A stretch of 64,000 nucleotides of DNA, taken from positions 1 to 64,000 of the forward strand of contig JARBTR010000009.1 in the NCBI GenBank assembly GCA_029240105.1, in the 5' to 3' direction. Made by a program: the position numbers and the translations under genes. Shown in pieces: positions 8,981 to 16,902 of this stretch. The notes below the pieces were generated by a model. The model was not told the origin of the DNA. It worked only from the letters and a program-made list of their open reading frames with translations, and ran no database searches. The DNA is from Caryophanales bacterium (GTDB lineage Bacteria; Bacillota; Bacilli; JARBTR01). Within the stretch, counting starts at the first letter, position 1. Every line of letters begins with the position of its first letter.

Positions 8981-9167
8981 ATAAACCTCTTACATTACTA
9001 AATTTCTTATAACATTGTTATATTATTGAATTTTATTAGTGCTTTTAGAATCTTTATTTCATTTTAATTCCCGGGAAATATTAAATAAATTCCAAAGAAG
9101 CATTCATTATTGCTACAGCTTCTGCTACTCCCATTTGCGTTTTTTCTTTTTCTGTCATTCGATTATC

Positions 9168-9617
9168 CTATGCAATTCCTTTTTTTATTTTTAAAGTTTC
9201 AGAAACGGCCCATGATTGAGATTCTAATTGCAATTTAGAGATTGCATCCTCAACATCCATCCAAACTAAAATATGGTCCTCTTCAGATGATTGATCAAGC
9301 TGTTTTATAATACTAGTAAAGTAAAACTGGCCTATATTATGATAAAATTTACCCGTTTTTACACTTTGTATATATAATTCCGCGGTATTTATAAAATCGT
9401 TAGTCTGCACTTCTAAAGCTAGTTCCTCAATGCATTCTCTTTTTATGCATTCCTGAGGACTTTCCTCCCCTTCGATTCCACCCCCAGGAAGAAAGTATTC
9501 CCCATTACAGTACGCAAGAGCAACCTGATTTTCATCATTTAAAATAACACCATATGCGCAATGTCTTTCAATATAGTCAACACCATCGATTGGTGAACCA
9601 AATGTTTGATTAGTCAT
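9168..9617 (-). CDS. Nudix hydrolase
   Basis: A 149-residue cytoplasmic hydrolase of nucleoside-diphosphate-linked compounds. The Nudix box is present: a Gly, five residues, Glu, seven residues, then RECIEEL (around residues 46-70: GGGIEGEESPQECIKRECIE). The conserved Gly after the REUXEE element is Ala here, which is tolerated in some members. The N-terminus (RHCAYGVILNDENQVALAY) is the usual first strand. The substrate cannot be told from sequence. It appears monocistronic. Confidence 0.85.
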   Translation of the reverse strand: MTNQTFGSPIDGVDYIERHCAYGVILNDENQVALAYCNGEYFLPGGGIEGEESPQECIKRECIEELALEVQTNDFINTAELYIQSVKTGKFYHNIGQFYFTSIIKQLDQSSEEDHILVWMDVEDAISKLQLESQSWAVSETLKIKKGIA

Positions 9618-9753
9618 GGCTGTCCTCCATTTAAAATGTATTATTAAAAGTGAATCTTAAACTAATTTTGGTTAGTTTCTTTTACATACATTTAAAATTA
9701 ACAAAATCTATTTAAATTTAATAAGAGTACTATTTTCAATTAAACCAAAAAAA

Positions 9754-9790
9754 ACCGAATATCGGCAACTATTGTCACTCGATATCCGGT
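9754..9790 (-). terminator. Terminator at the end of the liv operon
   Basis: On the minus strand, accggatatcg pairs with cgatattcggt (one G-U pair) and is followed by eight T residues. It lies just after the livF stop codon. Confidence 0.9.
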
Positions 9791-9801
9791 AAAAATGGGT
9801 G

Positions 9802-10512
9802 TTATGCAAGGTATGCTTCTCTAATCTCATCATTTTCAATCAATTCTTTACCAGTACCGCTTAAAATGATTTCACCAGTTTGTAATACATAACCACGATC
9901 AGCAATTTGAAGGGCATGGTACGCATTTTGCTCAACAAGCAATATGGTAATTCCACTCTTATTTAACTCTTGAATGATTTCGAAAATTTGATCCACAATA
10001 ATTGGCGCTAAGCCCATTGAAGGTTCATCGAGCATTAGTAGCTTTGGTTGGTTCATGAGAGCTCTTGCAATGGCTAACATCTGCTGCTCACCGCCACTCA
10101 TCGTACCACCCTTTTGATGTAATCTCTTTTTCAAAATGGGAAAGTATTCAAATCCCTTTTCCATTCGCTCTTTGATGATTGCTTTATCACGGACATTAAA
10201 AGCACCAAGATAAAGATTTTCTTCAACAGTCATTTCCGGAAAAATTCTTCTTCCCTCTGGAACATGTGTTATGTTCATTGCACTGATCTGGTGAGGCAGT
10301 AAATTTACTATGGATTTATCTAAAAATTTGATCTCTCCTGATGTGACATTCACTAACCCACTAAGACTCTTTAATGTAGTCGATTTTCCTGCTCCATTTC
10401 CACCTATTAATGAAACGATCTCGCCTTCGTCAATGTGAAAATTTATTTCTCTTAGGGCTTGTAATTGGCCATAATGAGATACTAAATTTTTTACTTCTAA
10501 TAAATGCGTCAT
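9802..10512 (-). CDS. livF: Branched-chain amino-acid ABC transporter, ATP-binding protein LivF
   Basis: A 236-residue ATPase subunit that powers uptake of Leu/Ile/Val or related amino acids, bound to the inner face of the membrane through LivH/LivM. Visible motifs are Walker A GGNGAGKST, signature TMSGGEQQML, Walker B LLMLDEPSMGLAP and switch His in LLVEQNA (the usual H is replaced by Q-N, as is common in LivF). The VPEGRRIFPEMTVEENL segment is typical of LivF. It overlaps livG by 4 bp and is the last gene of the operon, before a strong terminator. Confidence 0.95.
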   Translation of the reverse strand: MTHLLEVKNLVSHYGQLQALREINFHIDEGEIVSLIGGNGAGKSTTLKSLSGLVNVTSGEIKFLDKSIVNLLPHQISAMNITHVPEGRRIFPEMTVEENLYLGAFNVRDKAIIKERMEKGFEYFPILKKRLHQKGGTMSGGEQQMLAIARALMNQPKLLMLDEPSMGLAPIIVDQIFEIIQELNKSGITILLVEQNAYHALQIADRGYVLQTGEIILSGTGKELIENDEIREAYLA

Positions 10513-11288
10513 TTTGCCACCGCCCCAGTTCCCAGATATGCCTCAATTACCTTTGGATTGTTTTGTATATCATGACTATTTCCCTCGGCAATTTTTTCAC
10601 CATGATCTAGAACAATAATGTGCTCAGAAAGTTTCATGACAAGTTTCATATCATGCTCAATCAAGATTAATGTAAGTTTAAATTCATCGCGAATTTTTAG
10701 GATTAAATCTGTTAGTTCACGCGTTTCTCTTGGATTCATCCCAGCAGCTGGTTCATCCAAAAGTAAGATTCTTGGTTTCGTTGCTAATGCACGCGCAATT
10801 TCTAATTTACGTTGATTTCCGTAGCTAAGATTTCCAGCTTCCTCATTAAGGGATTCTGCTAATCCTACAAATTGTAGAAGTTTATATGCTTCTTTTTCAG
10901 CTATATTTTCTTCCTTCTTAGTAAAAGGAAGTCCCAAAACAGCCGTTAAAACATTTGTCTTTAATTGATTGTGGCAACCAACTAATACATTTTCAAAAAC
11001 AGTCATCTTTGAAAACAGACGAATATTTTGGAATGTACGAGCAATTCCTCTTCGAGAAATTTCATCCGGTTTGCAACCGAGAAGACTCTTACCTTCGAGT
11101 AAAATTTCACCAGTTGAAGGTGGATACACACCTGTAATCATATTGAATAAAGTTGTTTTACCAGCACCGTTTGGTCCGATAAATGCAGTTATTGAATTTG
11201 GTTCAACAGATAAAGAAACATCCTTTAATGCTTGAATACCTGCGAAATTTTTGCCTAAGTCTTTAATTTGAAGCATGGGCATTTTCAC
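10509..11288 (-). CDS. livG: Branched-chain amino-acid ABC transporter, ATP-binding protein LivG
   Basis: A 259-residue ATPase subunit, partner of LivF. Walker A is GPNGAGKTT, the signature region is NLSYGNQRKLEIARAL, Walker B is ILLLDEPAAGMNP and the switch is LIEHDMK. The AGMNP-containing Walker B and the RTFQNIRLFSKMTVFENV stretch are LivG hallmarks. It overlaps livM by 26 bp upstream and livF by 4 bp downstream, so translation is probably coupled. Confidence 0.95.
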   Translation of the reverse strand: MKMPMLQIKDLGKNFAGIQALKDVSLSVEPNSITAFIGPNGAGKTTLFNMITGVYPPSTGEILLEGKSLLGCKPDEISRRGIARTFQNIRLFSKMTVFENVLVGCHNQLKTNVLTAVLGLPFTKKEENIAEKEAYKLLQFVGLAESLNEEAGNLSYGNQRKLEIARALATKPRILLLDEPAAGMNPRETRELTDLILKIRDEFKLTLILIEHDMKLVMKLSEHIIVLDHGEKIAEGNSHDIQNNPKVIEAYLGTGAVAK

Positions 11289-12342
11289 CTGCTTCCGTGA
11301 ATTTTTTTGGATCTACAATTCTGTTTTTCTCTTGAATAAGTCCTTTAGGCTTATACAGGGCGAATAAAATAAGAAGTAATCCGAAAATAAAGCGTTGCAT
11401 TTTAGATGGTGATAAAACATCTGGTATAGCAATACCTCCATTTACGGACAAATCCGTTAGCCAGTTAGAAACTTCGGTTAACACTTGAAGGTTTAAGATA
11501 GTAACAACTGCAGCACCTAGAATAACTCCAGGGACACTACCCATTCCACCAAGAACAACCATTACAAGAATCGTTATAGACTCAAGCATTGTAAAACTTG
11601 TTGGGTCTATAAAAGTTTGCTTAGATGCGAAGATAACACCCATCATACCTGAAAAAAGTGCGCCAACTGCAAAGGCGGTTAACTTTGTTTTGAAAAGATT
11701 GATCCCCATTGCTTGTGCTGCTATTTCATTTTCACGAACAGCTCTCCATGAACGGCCAACTTTTGATGCTTCGAGTTTTCTAATAATAAACAGAACCAGA
11801 AGAGCTACAACTAATACAACATAATAAAATTGGCTTGCGTTGAGCAGTTGAATACCAAACAGTGTTGGTGGAGTAATTGAAGAAAGACCTAATGCTCCAT
11901 TTGTAATATTGATTGGTTTATCCATATTGTTAAACACGATTCGAATAATTTCTCCAAATCCGAGTGTAACAATTGCAAGGTAATCACCTTTTACTCTTAG
12001 AACAGGTATACCTAACAAAACACCAAACAAGGATGCAACTAGACCACCTATCAGAATGAATAACCAAAATGTATTTCCGCTAAGTGGAAAATCCATAAAG
12101 TGCAAGAAATTATTAGCTTGTGGTGTCGCAAAAATGGCATAGGTATAGGCACCGATTGCAAAGAAAGCAACAAATCCTAAATCAAGAAGACCAGCCATCC
12201 CAACTACAATATTTAGACCTAATGCCATACAGACATAGATACCAACCATAGTAGATACATCCATAAAGGATTCATAAGAATCCCCTTGACTAGCAGCAAA
12301 GGGTAATAAGACAGCAAGAACAAGTCCAGCAGCAGCCCACAT
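11263..12342 (-). CDS. livM: Branched-chain amino-acid ABC transporter permease LivM (5-prime end frameshifted)
   Basis: Inner-membrane permease. The frame contains the LivM core: ALGLNIVVGMAGLLDLG, FFAIGAYTYA, PVLRVKGDYLAIVTLGFGE, and the EAA-like loop RAVRENEIAAQAMGIN, ending in a short cytoplasmic tail. The ATG at 12342 (MWAAAG) has no ribosome binding site at a workable distance; an agga lies 17 bases away. The preceding 122 bp in another frame carries a good start and an N-terminal-like sequence. The natural gene probably ran from 12464 to 11263. A one-base loss near 12345-12365, a sequencing error or a short but working protein are all possible. The core permease is otherwise intact. 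Confidence 0.85.
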   Translation of the reverse strand: MWAAAGLVLAVLLPFAASQGDSYESFMDVSTMVGIYVCMALGLNIVVGMAGLLDLGFVAFFAIGAYTYAIFATPQANNFLHFMDFPLSGNTFWLFILIGGLVASLFGVLLGIPVLRVKGDYLAIVTLGFGEIIRIVFNNMDKPINITNGALGLSSITPPTLFGIQLLNASQFYYVVLVVALLVLFIIRKLEASKVGRSWRAVRENEIAAQAMGINLFKTKLTAFAVGALFSGMMGVIFASKQTFIDPTSFTMLESITILVMVVLGGMGSVPGVILGAAVVTILNLQVLTEVSNWLTDLSVNGGIAIPDVLSPSKMQRFIFGLLLILFALYKPKGLIQEKNRIVDPKKFTEAGENAHASN

Positions 12343-12464
12343 GATGTTGATAAATACAATCCTAAAAATGTTACAACTATATACAATGCCATTAAGATAG
12401 GCTGAAATTTTTTATCGATAAGAAGGTTTTTAGATTTTTCAATAAGTGGTTTCATTTGTTTCAC
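12343..12464 (-). pseudogene. livM: Out-of-frame 5-prime part of livM
   Basis: Directly after livH, a frame starting at 12464 encodes MKQMKPLIEKSKNLLIDKKF and a first membrane-helix-like stretch (ILMALYIVVTFLG). It then diverges into sequence unlike LivM (TSCGLLLDLFLLSYYP). Adding one base near the attttta run would join it to the core as VTFxxIVFINIMWAAAG, giving a continuous N-terminal helix. I therefore treat it as the 5-prime end of livM separated by a frameshift. Confidence 0.65.
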
Positions 12465-13454
12465 CTACACTTTCTCATGTAGTGCTTTACCAAGTAGACC
12501 TTCAGGTTTGAAGAGTAATACAAGGATTAAAATGATAAAAGCAAATACATCTTTATATTCAGCACCAATTACATGATTTGTTAGCGTTGAAAGGTTGGCA
12601 GCAGCAAACATTTCAACAACCCCTATGATTAATCCACCTAGAACAGCTCCACGAATATTACCAATACCACCTAGAACTGCTGCAGTAAAGGCTTTTAGAC
12701 CAAGGATAAATCCAATATACGGATCTATTGTTCCATATTGAACTGCAAAAAGTACTCCTGTAGCACCACCTAAAGCAGATCCAATAAAAAAGGTTAATGA
12801 AATCGTTTTGTTTACATTTACACCCATTAGGGCAGCTGTATCACGGTCTTGAGCAACAGCACGCATTGCCATTCCCCATTTAGTTTTGTTAACAAATACA
12901 TCAAGTATAATCATCAATGCAACAGCTGTAACTAATACAAATAAAAATGATGTCTTAAAGGATGCATCACTTAAAAAAGAAGCCATTTTAGATAATGGAA
13001 CATTAATATTCGATTTAAATAATTCAGGACCAATTAAATAAAAATTACCATCATTTGCAAATTCTGTTGTAAAACGCACTAAATCTTGCAAAAGAAAAGA
13101 AATACCAATCGCTGAAATTAATGCAATCAACTTTGGCGCTTTTCGAAGAGGTCGATACGCTATTCGCTCTATTCCAACACCTATAGCACCTGTCACTCCG
13201 GCTGTAAGGAACATTGCAACTAGAACAAGAATAATGATTGGTAATGTACCAATCCATCCAAGCGAAGAAAATGCTAAAAGGATGGCTGTACCAATAAATG
13301 CACCGGTCATAAAGATTTCTCCGTGTGCAAAGTTAATTAATTTCAAAATACCATAAACCATTGTGTAACCGAGAGCAATGACTGCATATACAGTTCCCAA
13401 TGTAATACCATCAAACAAAACCTGTGGTAAGGTGCGCAGAATATTTTCTAGCAC
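12465..13454 (-). CDS. livH: Branched-chain amino-acid ABC transporter permease LivH
   Basis: A 329-residue inner-membrane permease. Family signatures are GITLGTVYAVIALGYTMVYG near the N-terminus, INFAHGEIFM, the EAA-like loop MRAVAQDRDTAALMGVNVN and LGGIGNIRGAVLGGLIIGV near the C-terminus. It is the first gene after the intergenic terminator that separates it from livJ, and livM starts immediately afterwards. Confidence 0.95.
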   Translation of the reverse strand: MLENILRTLPQVLFDGITLGTVYAVIALGYTMVYGILKLINFAHGEIFMTGAFIGTAILLAFSSLGWIGTLPIIILVLVAMFLTAGVTGAIGVGIERIAYRPLRKAPKLIALISAIGISFLLQDLVRFTTEFANDGNFYLIGPELFKSNINVPLSKMASFLSDASFKTSFLFVLVTAVALMIILDVFVNKTKWGMAMRAVAQDRDTAALMGVNVNKTISLTFFIGSALGGATGVLFAVQYGTIDPYIGFILGLKAFTAAVLGGIGNIRGAVLGGLIIGVVEMFAAANLSTLTNHVIGAEYKDVFAFIILILVLLFKPEGLLGKALHEKV

Positions 13455-13550
13455 TGGCTGTCACCCTTTCTGTAACTTTATTAAAAAGTCAAATCATGCA
13501 CGATAAATAATCGTACATGCTTAACCATTTTTTTCATTTTTTATTTAGAA

Positions 13551-13579
13551 GAAAGGCATGGTTTTTGTCCATGCCTTCT
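13551..13579 (-). terminator. Intercistronic terminator between livJ and livH
   Basis: On the minus strand agaaggcatgg pairs with ccatgcctttc, followed by a weakly T-rich stretch. It lies just after the livJ stop and before livH. Partial termination here would give more binding protein than permease, a common pattern in ABC operons. Confidence 0.8.
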
Positions 13580-13600
13580 CCTATGTGTTTTTTATCTTAA

Positions 13601-14782
13601 TTATTTTGAAATTTCATCTACCATTGTTGGTGGGTATTTTTCTTCTTCAAAATTATAAATGTAAACTTTTGCGTTTTCGTTGTCGCCTTTTGAGTCAAAC
13701 GTCACTGTTGTCATAGCACCTGTAAAATCTTTTGTTGCTCTAACTGCATCACGAATTTTTTCTTTAGAAGGCAATTTGTCTCCATTATCTTTAATTGATT
13801 TAGAAAGTGCATTTAAAATTACTTGCATGCAATCATAGCCATAAACAGAATATGATTCAGGTTGTTTGTTGAACTTACTACTATAATTTTCAACAAACTT
13901 TTTACCTGTTTCAGTTTTTGTAGCATCACCTGCTACAGAAGTTAGATATACATCCTTAACTGAACTTCCAGCAATTTCAACAAGTGTAGATGAGTCTAAT
14001 CCATCAGCTCCAAGAACTGGACATTTAATTCCTTTTTCACGAGCTTGTTTAATTACTAATCCACCTTCTGGGTAAGTACCGGCAAAGTATAGTAAATCAG
14101 GTTTCTTATCGGCAACAAGGTTTAATACTCCATTAAAGTCCTTTTCACCAACAGTAATACCCTCATAACCTACTGTTTTTCCGCCGCCTTTTTCAAATGC
14201 CTTTTTAAACTCTTCTGCAAGACCAGAACCATAAGCTGTTTTGTCTTGGATTATAAATACAGTTTTAGCATCCAATTTATCAAGAGCAAATTTTGCACCT
14301 GAAGGAGCTTGTAAATCATCTCGTGCACAGATACGGTTAACCGTTTTTAAACCACGATCTGTAACTTCAAGAGCTGTGTTTGATGGTGAAACCATTGGAA
14401 CATTATTTTTTTCATATACTACTGATGATGGAATAGCCACACCAGAGTTAAAGTGACCAACAACTGCGTATACATCTTTGTCAGCACAAAGTGCGTTTGC
14501 ATTCGATACGCCCTTTTTTGGGTCGCCTTGGTCATCATAAGGAACAAGTTTTAAAGAGTATCCAAGTTTAGAGAACTCATCTTTTCTTTCTTCAAGAGCC
14601 ATTTGAGCTCCAAGTTTAATCGCTTCCCCAAGTGTTGCGCTTCCGCCAGACAATGGTGTTTGTGTAGCGATTTTTATTACTTTGCTTCCGTCGCCAGTTG
14701 TTTTTTTAGATCCACAACCTGACAGAACTCCTAACAGTAAAACAACAACTGAAAAAATAACTAATAGCTTTTTACTCTTCAT
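13601..14782 (-). CDS. livJ: Branched-chain amino-acid substrate-binding lipoprotein
   Basis: Extracellular lipid-anchored receptor that delivers amino acids to LivHM. I chose the ATG at 14782 because ggggaggaagtaat precedes it and the protein then begins with a lipoprotein signal (KKLLVIFSVVVLLLGVLSGC, lipobox LSGC). The mature part is a type I periplasmic-binding fold: IKIATQTPLSGGSATLGEAI, AVVGHFNSGVAIPSSVVYE, and VSPSNTALEVTDRGLKTVNR. The length of 393 residues is typical. The upstream ATG at 14836 would bury the signal peptide. The leader carries several inverted repeats and a CodY-like site, suggesting nutrient control. Confidence 0.93.
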   Translation of the reverse strand: MKSKKLLVIFSVVVLLLGVLSGCGSKKTTGDGSKVIKIATQTPLSGGSATLGEAIKLGAQMALEERKDEFSKLGYSLKLVPYDDQGDPKKGVSNANALCADKDVYAVVGHFNSGVAIPSSVVYEKNNVPMVSPSNTALEVTDRGLKTVNRICARDDLQAPSGAKFALDKLDAKTVFIIQDKTAYGSGLAEEFKKAFEKGGGKTVGYEGITVGEKDFNGVLNLVADKKPDLLYFAGTYPEGGLVIKQAREKGIKCPVLGADGLDSSTLVEIAGSSVKDVYLTSVAGDATKTETGKKFVENYSSKFNKQPESYSVYGYDCMQVILNALSKSIKDNGDKLPSKEKIRDAVRATKDFTGAMTTVTFDSKGDNENAKVYIYNFEEEKYPPTMVDEISK

Positions 14783-14855
14783 ATTACTTCCTCCCCAATT
14801 CATAATGTTGCAAAGTAAAGTTGTTACATTTTTCATAATATTCTGTTAATTGAAT

Positions 14856-14894
14856 AAATGTGTTATACTTTACAAGAATTAATATAACACATTT
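14856..14894. promoter_or_regulatory. Inverted repeat in the livJ leader
   Basis: aaatgtgttata at 14856-14867 and its exact reverse complement tataacacattt at 14883-14894 are separated by 15 bp, about 75 bp upstream of the livJ start. A perfect 12-bp repeat with this spacing looks like an operator overlapping the promoter, or an RNA hairpin in the leader. No regulator could be named. Confidence 0.5.
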
Positions 14895-14909
14895 AAAATA
14901 AATTGGAAG

Positions 14910-14924
14910 AATTTTTTGAATATT
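14910..14924. promoter_or_regulatory. Possible CodY box
   Basis: aattttttgaatatt differs at two positions from the CodY consensus (AATTTTCWGAAAATT as I recall it). It lies 128 bp upstream of the livJ start. Branched-chain amino-acid uptake is a classic CodY target, which makes it plausible, but AT-rich DNA gives many chance matches. Confidence 0.3.
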
Positions 14925-14946
14925 TTTTATATTTTTATAGAAAAAA

Positions 14947-14976
14947 TTTTCCTATAAATGTATTTTTATAGGAAAA
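14947..14976 (-). terminator. Terminator-like hairpin upstream of livJ
   Basis: ttttcctataaa and tttataggaaaa form a perfect 12-bp stem with a 6-base loop. On the minus strand the hairpin is followed at once by a T-run (ttttttc). No minus-strand gene lies upstream, so this would be a leader attenuator for liv if the promoter is further up, or a barrier to antisense transcripts from the cotJ side. Confidence 0.45.
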
Positions 14977-15154
14977 CACACCAAAACATCACGTTTTTCA
15001 GTAATTTTTTGGGAATGTATCATTATAATTCTCTTTATCAAAAAAATTCCATTTTGAAAATTTTTATTACTGAATAAAACAAATTTCATTTTTAACAGTA
15101 TCTATGAATAAACTGTTTAGAAGCCTGAAATCCATTCAGAAAGGAGCATTTCGA

Positions 15155-15385
15155 TTGAATGCACAAATTCCTTTTACACCTATGAAGTCTTATACGCCCT
15201 ATCATAGCCCGTTCGATCCCTGTAAACCAATCGGTAAGAAATTCTACTCGACTCCTCCACATCTTTATCTAGGATTCCAAAAACCAAATCTTGAACAATT
15301 CCCATATAGAGAAGCACTAAAAAAAGGTACACTTTGGCCTGTTTTTTATGATTACTACGACAATCCTTATAGAACAAAGAGGTGA
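15155..15385 (+). CDS. cotJA: Spore coat-associated protein CotJA
   Basis: A 76-residue spore-coat protein, made in the mother cell in Bacillus. The sequence FTPMKSYTPYHSPFDPC, PIGKKFYSTPPHLYLGFQ and EALKKGTLWPVFYDYYDNPY follows the known CotJA pattern closely. I chose the TTG at 15155 because an aaaggag ribosome binding site lies just upstream and the product then starts at the usual place; the ATG at 15104 would add 17 residues not expected in the family. The stop codon overlaps the cotJB ribosome binding site. In most Bacillaceae cotJC follows cotJB directly; here it is 5.3 kb away. Confidence 0.9.
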   Translation: MNAQIPFTPMKSYTPYHSPFDPCKPIGKKFYSTPPHLYLGFQKPNLEQFPYREALKKGTLWPVFYDYYDNPYRTKR

Positions 15386-15390
15386 GCAAA

Positions 15391-15654
15391 TTGAAGCAAA
15401 CTTTACCTCAGGAGTATTATCAACAATTAGAGGAACTCCAAGCAGTTGATTTTCTTTTAGTGGAATTAACTCTATACCTAGATACACACAATGATGACGT
15501 ATCCGCACTTAACCAATTTAACAAATATGCCCAATACAAAAAACAAGTTATGGCAGATTTCGAAAAGAATTATGGTGCAATTCAGGGTTATGGAAACAGT
15601 TATACAGACGAACATTGGAGCTGGGGAACAAAACCTTGGCCTTGGCAAGTTTAA
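15391..15654 (+). CDS. cotJB: Spore coat protein CotJB
   Basis: An 87-residue spore-coat protein. It has the CotJB core YYQQLEELQAVDFLLVELTL and YLDTHNDD, and a Trp/Gly-rich C-terminus (HWSWGTKPWPWQV). The TTG at 15391 is preferred over the GTG at 15382 because the ribosome binding site gaggtga lies at the right distance, with the GTG inside it. It is coupled to cotJA with a gap of only 5 bp. A terminator follows about 120 bp later. Confidence 0.9.
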   Translation: MKQTLPQEYYQQLEELQAVDFLLVELTLYLDTHNDDVSALNQFNKYAQYKKQVMADFEKNYGAIQGYGNSYTDEHWSWGTKPWPWQV

Positions 15655-15771
15655 TCCATAAATTTTACAATTGAAGAGTTATAAAGACTTAGTTACAGAG
15701 GTTTTAATCTATTAATGAAACAATTGAAGATGAACAAAGTGCTGTAAACGGAAAACGTATACACACTACAT

Positions 15772-15812
15772 AAAATACGGGCTATCTAAAAAATAGATAG
15801 TCCGTATTTTTA
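15772..15812 (+). terminator. Terminator after cotJAB
   Basis: aaaatacgggctatct pairs with agatagtccgtatttt (one G-U pair), loop of 7 A/T bases, ending in a T-run. It closes the cotJA-cotJB transcript, so cotJC is not part of it. Confidence 0.9.
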
Positions 15813-15954
15813 TGTTCACAAATTGAAGCAGGTGCAATTGTTCGCTGGTACTATCGCCCTTTTTACATAAAAGATTTAATTACTCAGCATCTATACTACA
15901 CAAGCTTTAGAATTTTGAATTAAATAGAAGTATAAAACAGAAAGGAAGGGGAAT

Positions 15955-16311
15955 ATGTCAGAGAGGCCTAAGACATCTAGGGGATCTAGTAGTAATCCAT
16001 GGCAACCGAAAAATCCTTCTCATCATTCTAAAGAAAAAGCCAATTTATGTGCATTCATAGATGGAGAAATAGGCATTGAAGCAAAGGTAAAAGTAAAACC
16101 TGAAGTTTCAATCGGAGAAGTAAAAATAGAATGCTTGGAATCAGGTATTGAACCATGTTCGAAGCATGAACATTCATCCGAAGAATGCACGGTTTATATC
16201 AACCAATTAGTACGTATTAAAATTCCAATTCATATTCGTGCAGAAGTCAAAGCAGAAGAGTGCGGTGTCATTTGTCATCCATGTATTGATGAATCACCAG
16301 ATTGTTCATAA
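15955..16311 (+). CDS. Cys-containing paralogue A, probable spore-surface protein
   Basis: A 118-residue protein of no family I recognise. A Ser/Pro/Lys-rich N-terminus (1-30) precedes one module (about 31-112) that recurs in the next two genes: a first Cys, AKVKVKPEVSI, a Cys, then EECTVYINQLVRIKIPIHIR, AEVKAEE and CGVICH. The alternating pattern suggests a beta-strand fold with disulfides. There is no signal peptide, which fits a coat protein made in the mother cell. The ribosome binding site is gaaaggaagggg, 5-6 bases from the ATG. Its place among cotJ genes is the only functional clue, so the spore assignment is inference. Confidence 0.6.
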   Translation: MSERPKTSRGSSSNPWQPKNPSHHSKEKANLCAFIDGEIGIEAKVKVKPEVSIGEVKIECLESGIEPCSKHEHSSEECTVYINQLVRIKIPIHIRAEVKAEECGVICHPCIDESPDCS

Positions 16312-16468
16312 TTGCTCGGCTTTAAAATATGAGCGAGTTATAAACAACTTTTTTAGATGGGAGGGCTGTTTTTTATATATTAATCTTAAAAAATAGTTTC
16401 TTCACCTAGTAAAACGGTTTACCCGTGAAATTAATATTATAAATCAAATAAAAAAAGGAATGGTTGAA

Positions 16469-16810
16469 ATGAAATATAAAGAAGAAGACGATTACACAGT
16501 TTATAAATATGAGGATAAAAACAGATGTAAAAAAGAAGAAGAAGGTTGCGCTAAGTTGATTAAAAAAGATGTAAGTTTAGTAGCAAAGGTAAAAGTAAAA
16601 CCAATTGTTTGCATCCCGGAACATGATATTGAAGTAAAATGTGTTGGTCCTGTGCATTTAAGTGAATGTAAAAGACATTCCATCAAAAATGAATGTGAGT
16701 TTTGTATCAAACAAGAATTATGTCTCCGTATTCCAGTTCATTTTGACGCTGAAACAGAGATTAAAGAAAAAGGTATTGTATGTCATGAAGAACATTGTGA
16801 CGAAAAATAA
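16469..16810 (+). CDS. Cys-containing paralogue B, probable spore-surface protein
   Basis: A 113-residue protein related to its two neighbours. The charged N-terminus (Lys/Glu/Asp/Tyr-rich) is followed by the shared module: Cys, AKVKVKPIVCI, Cys, a second Cys-His pair, NECEFCIKQELCLRIPVHF, DAETEIKEK and GIVCH. It has nine or so Cys residues, more than paralogue A. The ATG at 16469 has aagga at a normal distance; the ATG at 16460 lies almost on top of it and is less likely. No signal peptide is visible. It is 150 bp downstream of paralogue A, so it could be co-transcribed. Confidence 0.6.
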   Translation: MKYKEEDDYTVYKYEDKNRCKKEEEGCAKLIKKDVSLVAKVKVKPIVCIPEHDIEVKCVGPVHLSECKRHSIKNECEFCIKQELCLRIPVHFDAETEIKEKGIVCHEEHCDEK

Positions 16811-16902
16811 ACGTAGCTTTTGATAAAAACATTATAATCTTTAAAACTTAATTCTGTTTCATTTTTTAAGCTAATGAAATCAAAAACAAAGGAGGTGATT
16901 TT

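Noticed and set aside
8604-8984. Plus-strand frame covering crcB
   Set aside because: Antisense shadow of a well-recognised channel gene.
8981-9080. Fluoride riboswitch upstream of crcB
   Set aside because: I looked for the conserved GG-N-GATGG start and pseudoknot elements and did not find them in the leader.
9081-9158. 25-codon minus-strand frame between crcB and the Nudix gene
   Set aside because: Weak ribosome binding site and no recognisable product; could be a remnant but cannot be supported.
14783-15100. T-box or amino-acid riboswitch in the liv leader
   Set aside because: Hairpins are present but no T-box sequence or known aptamer core could be recognised.
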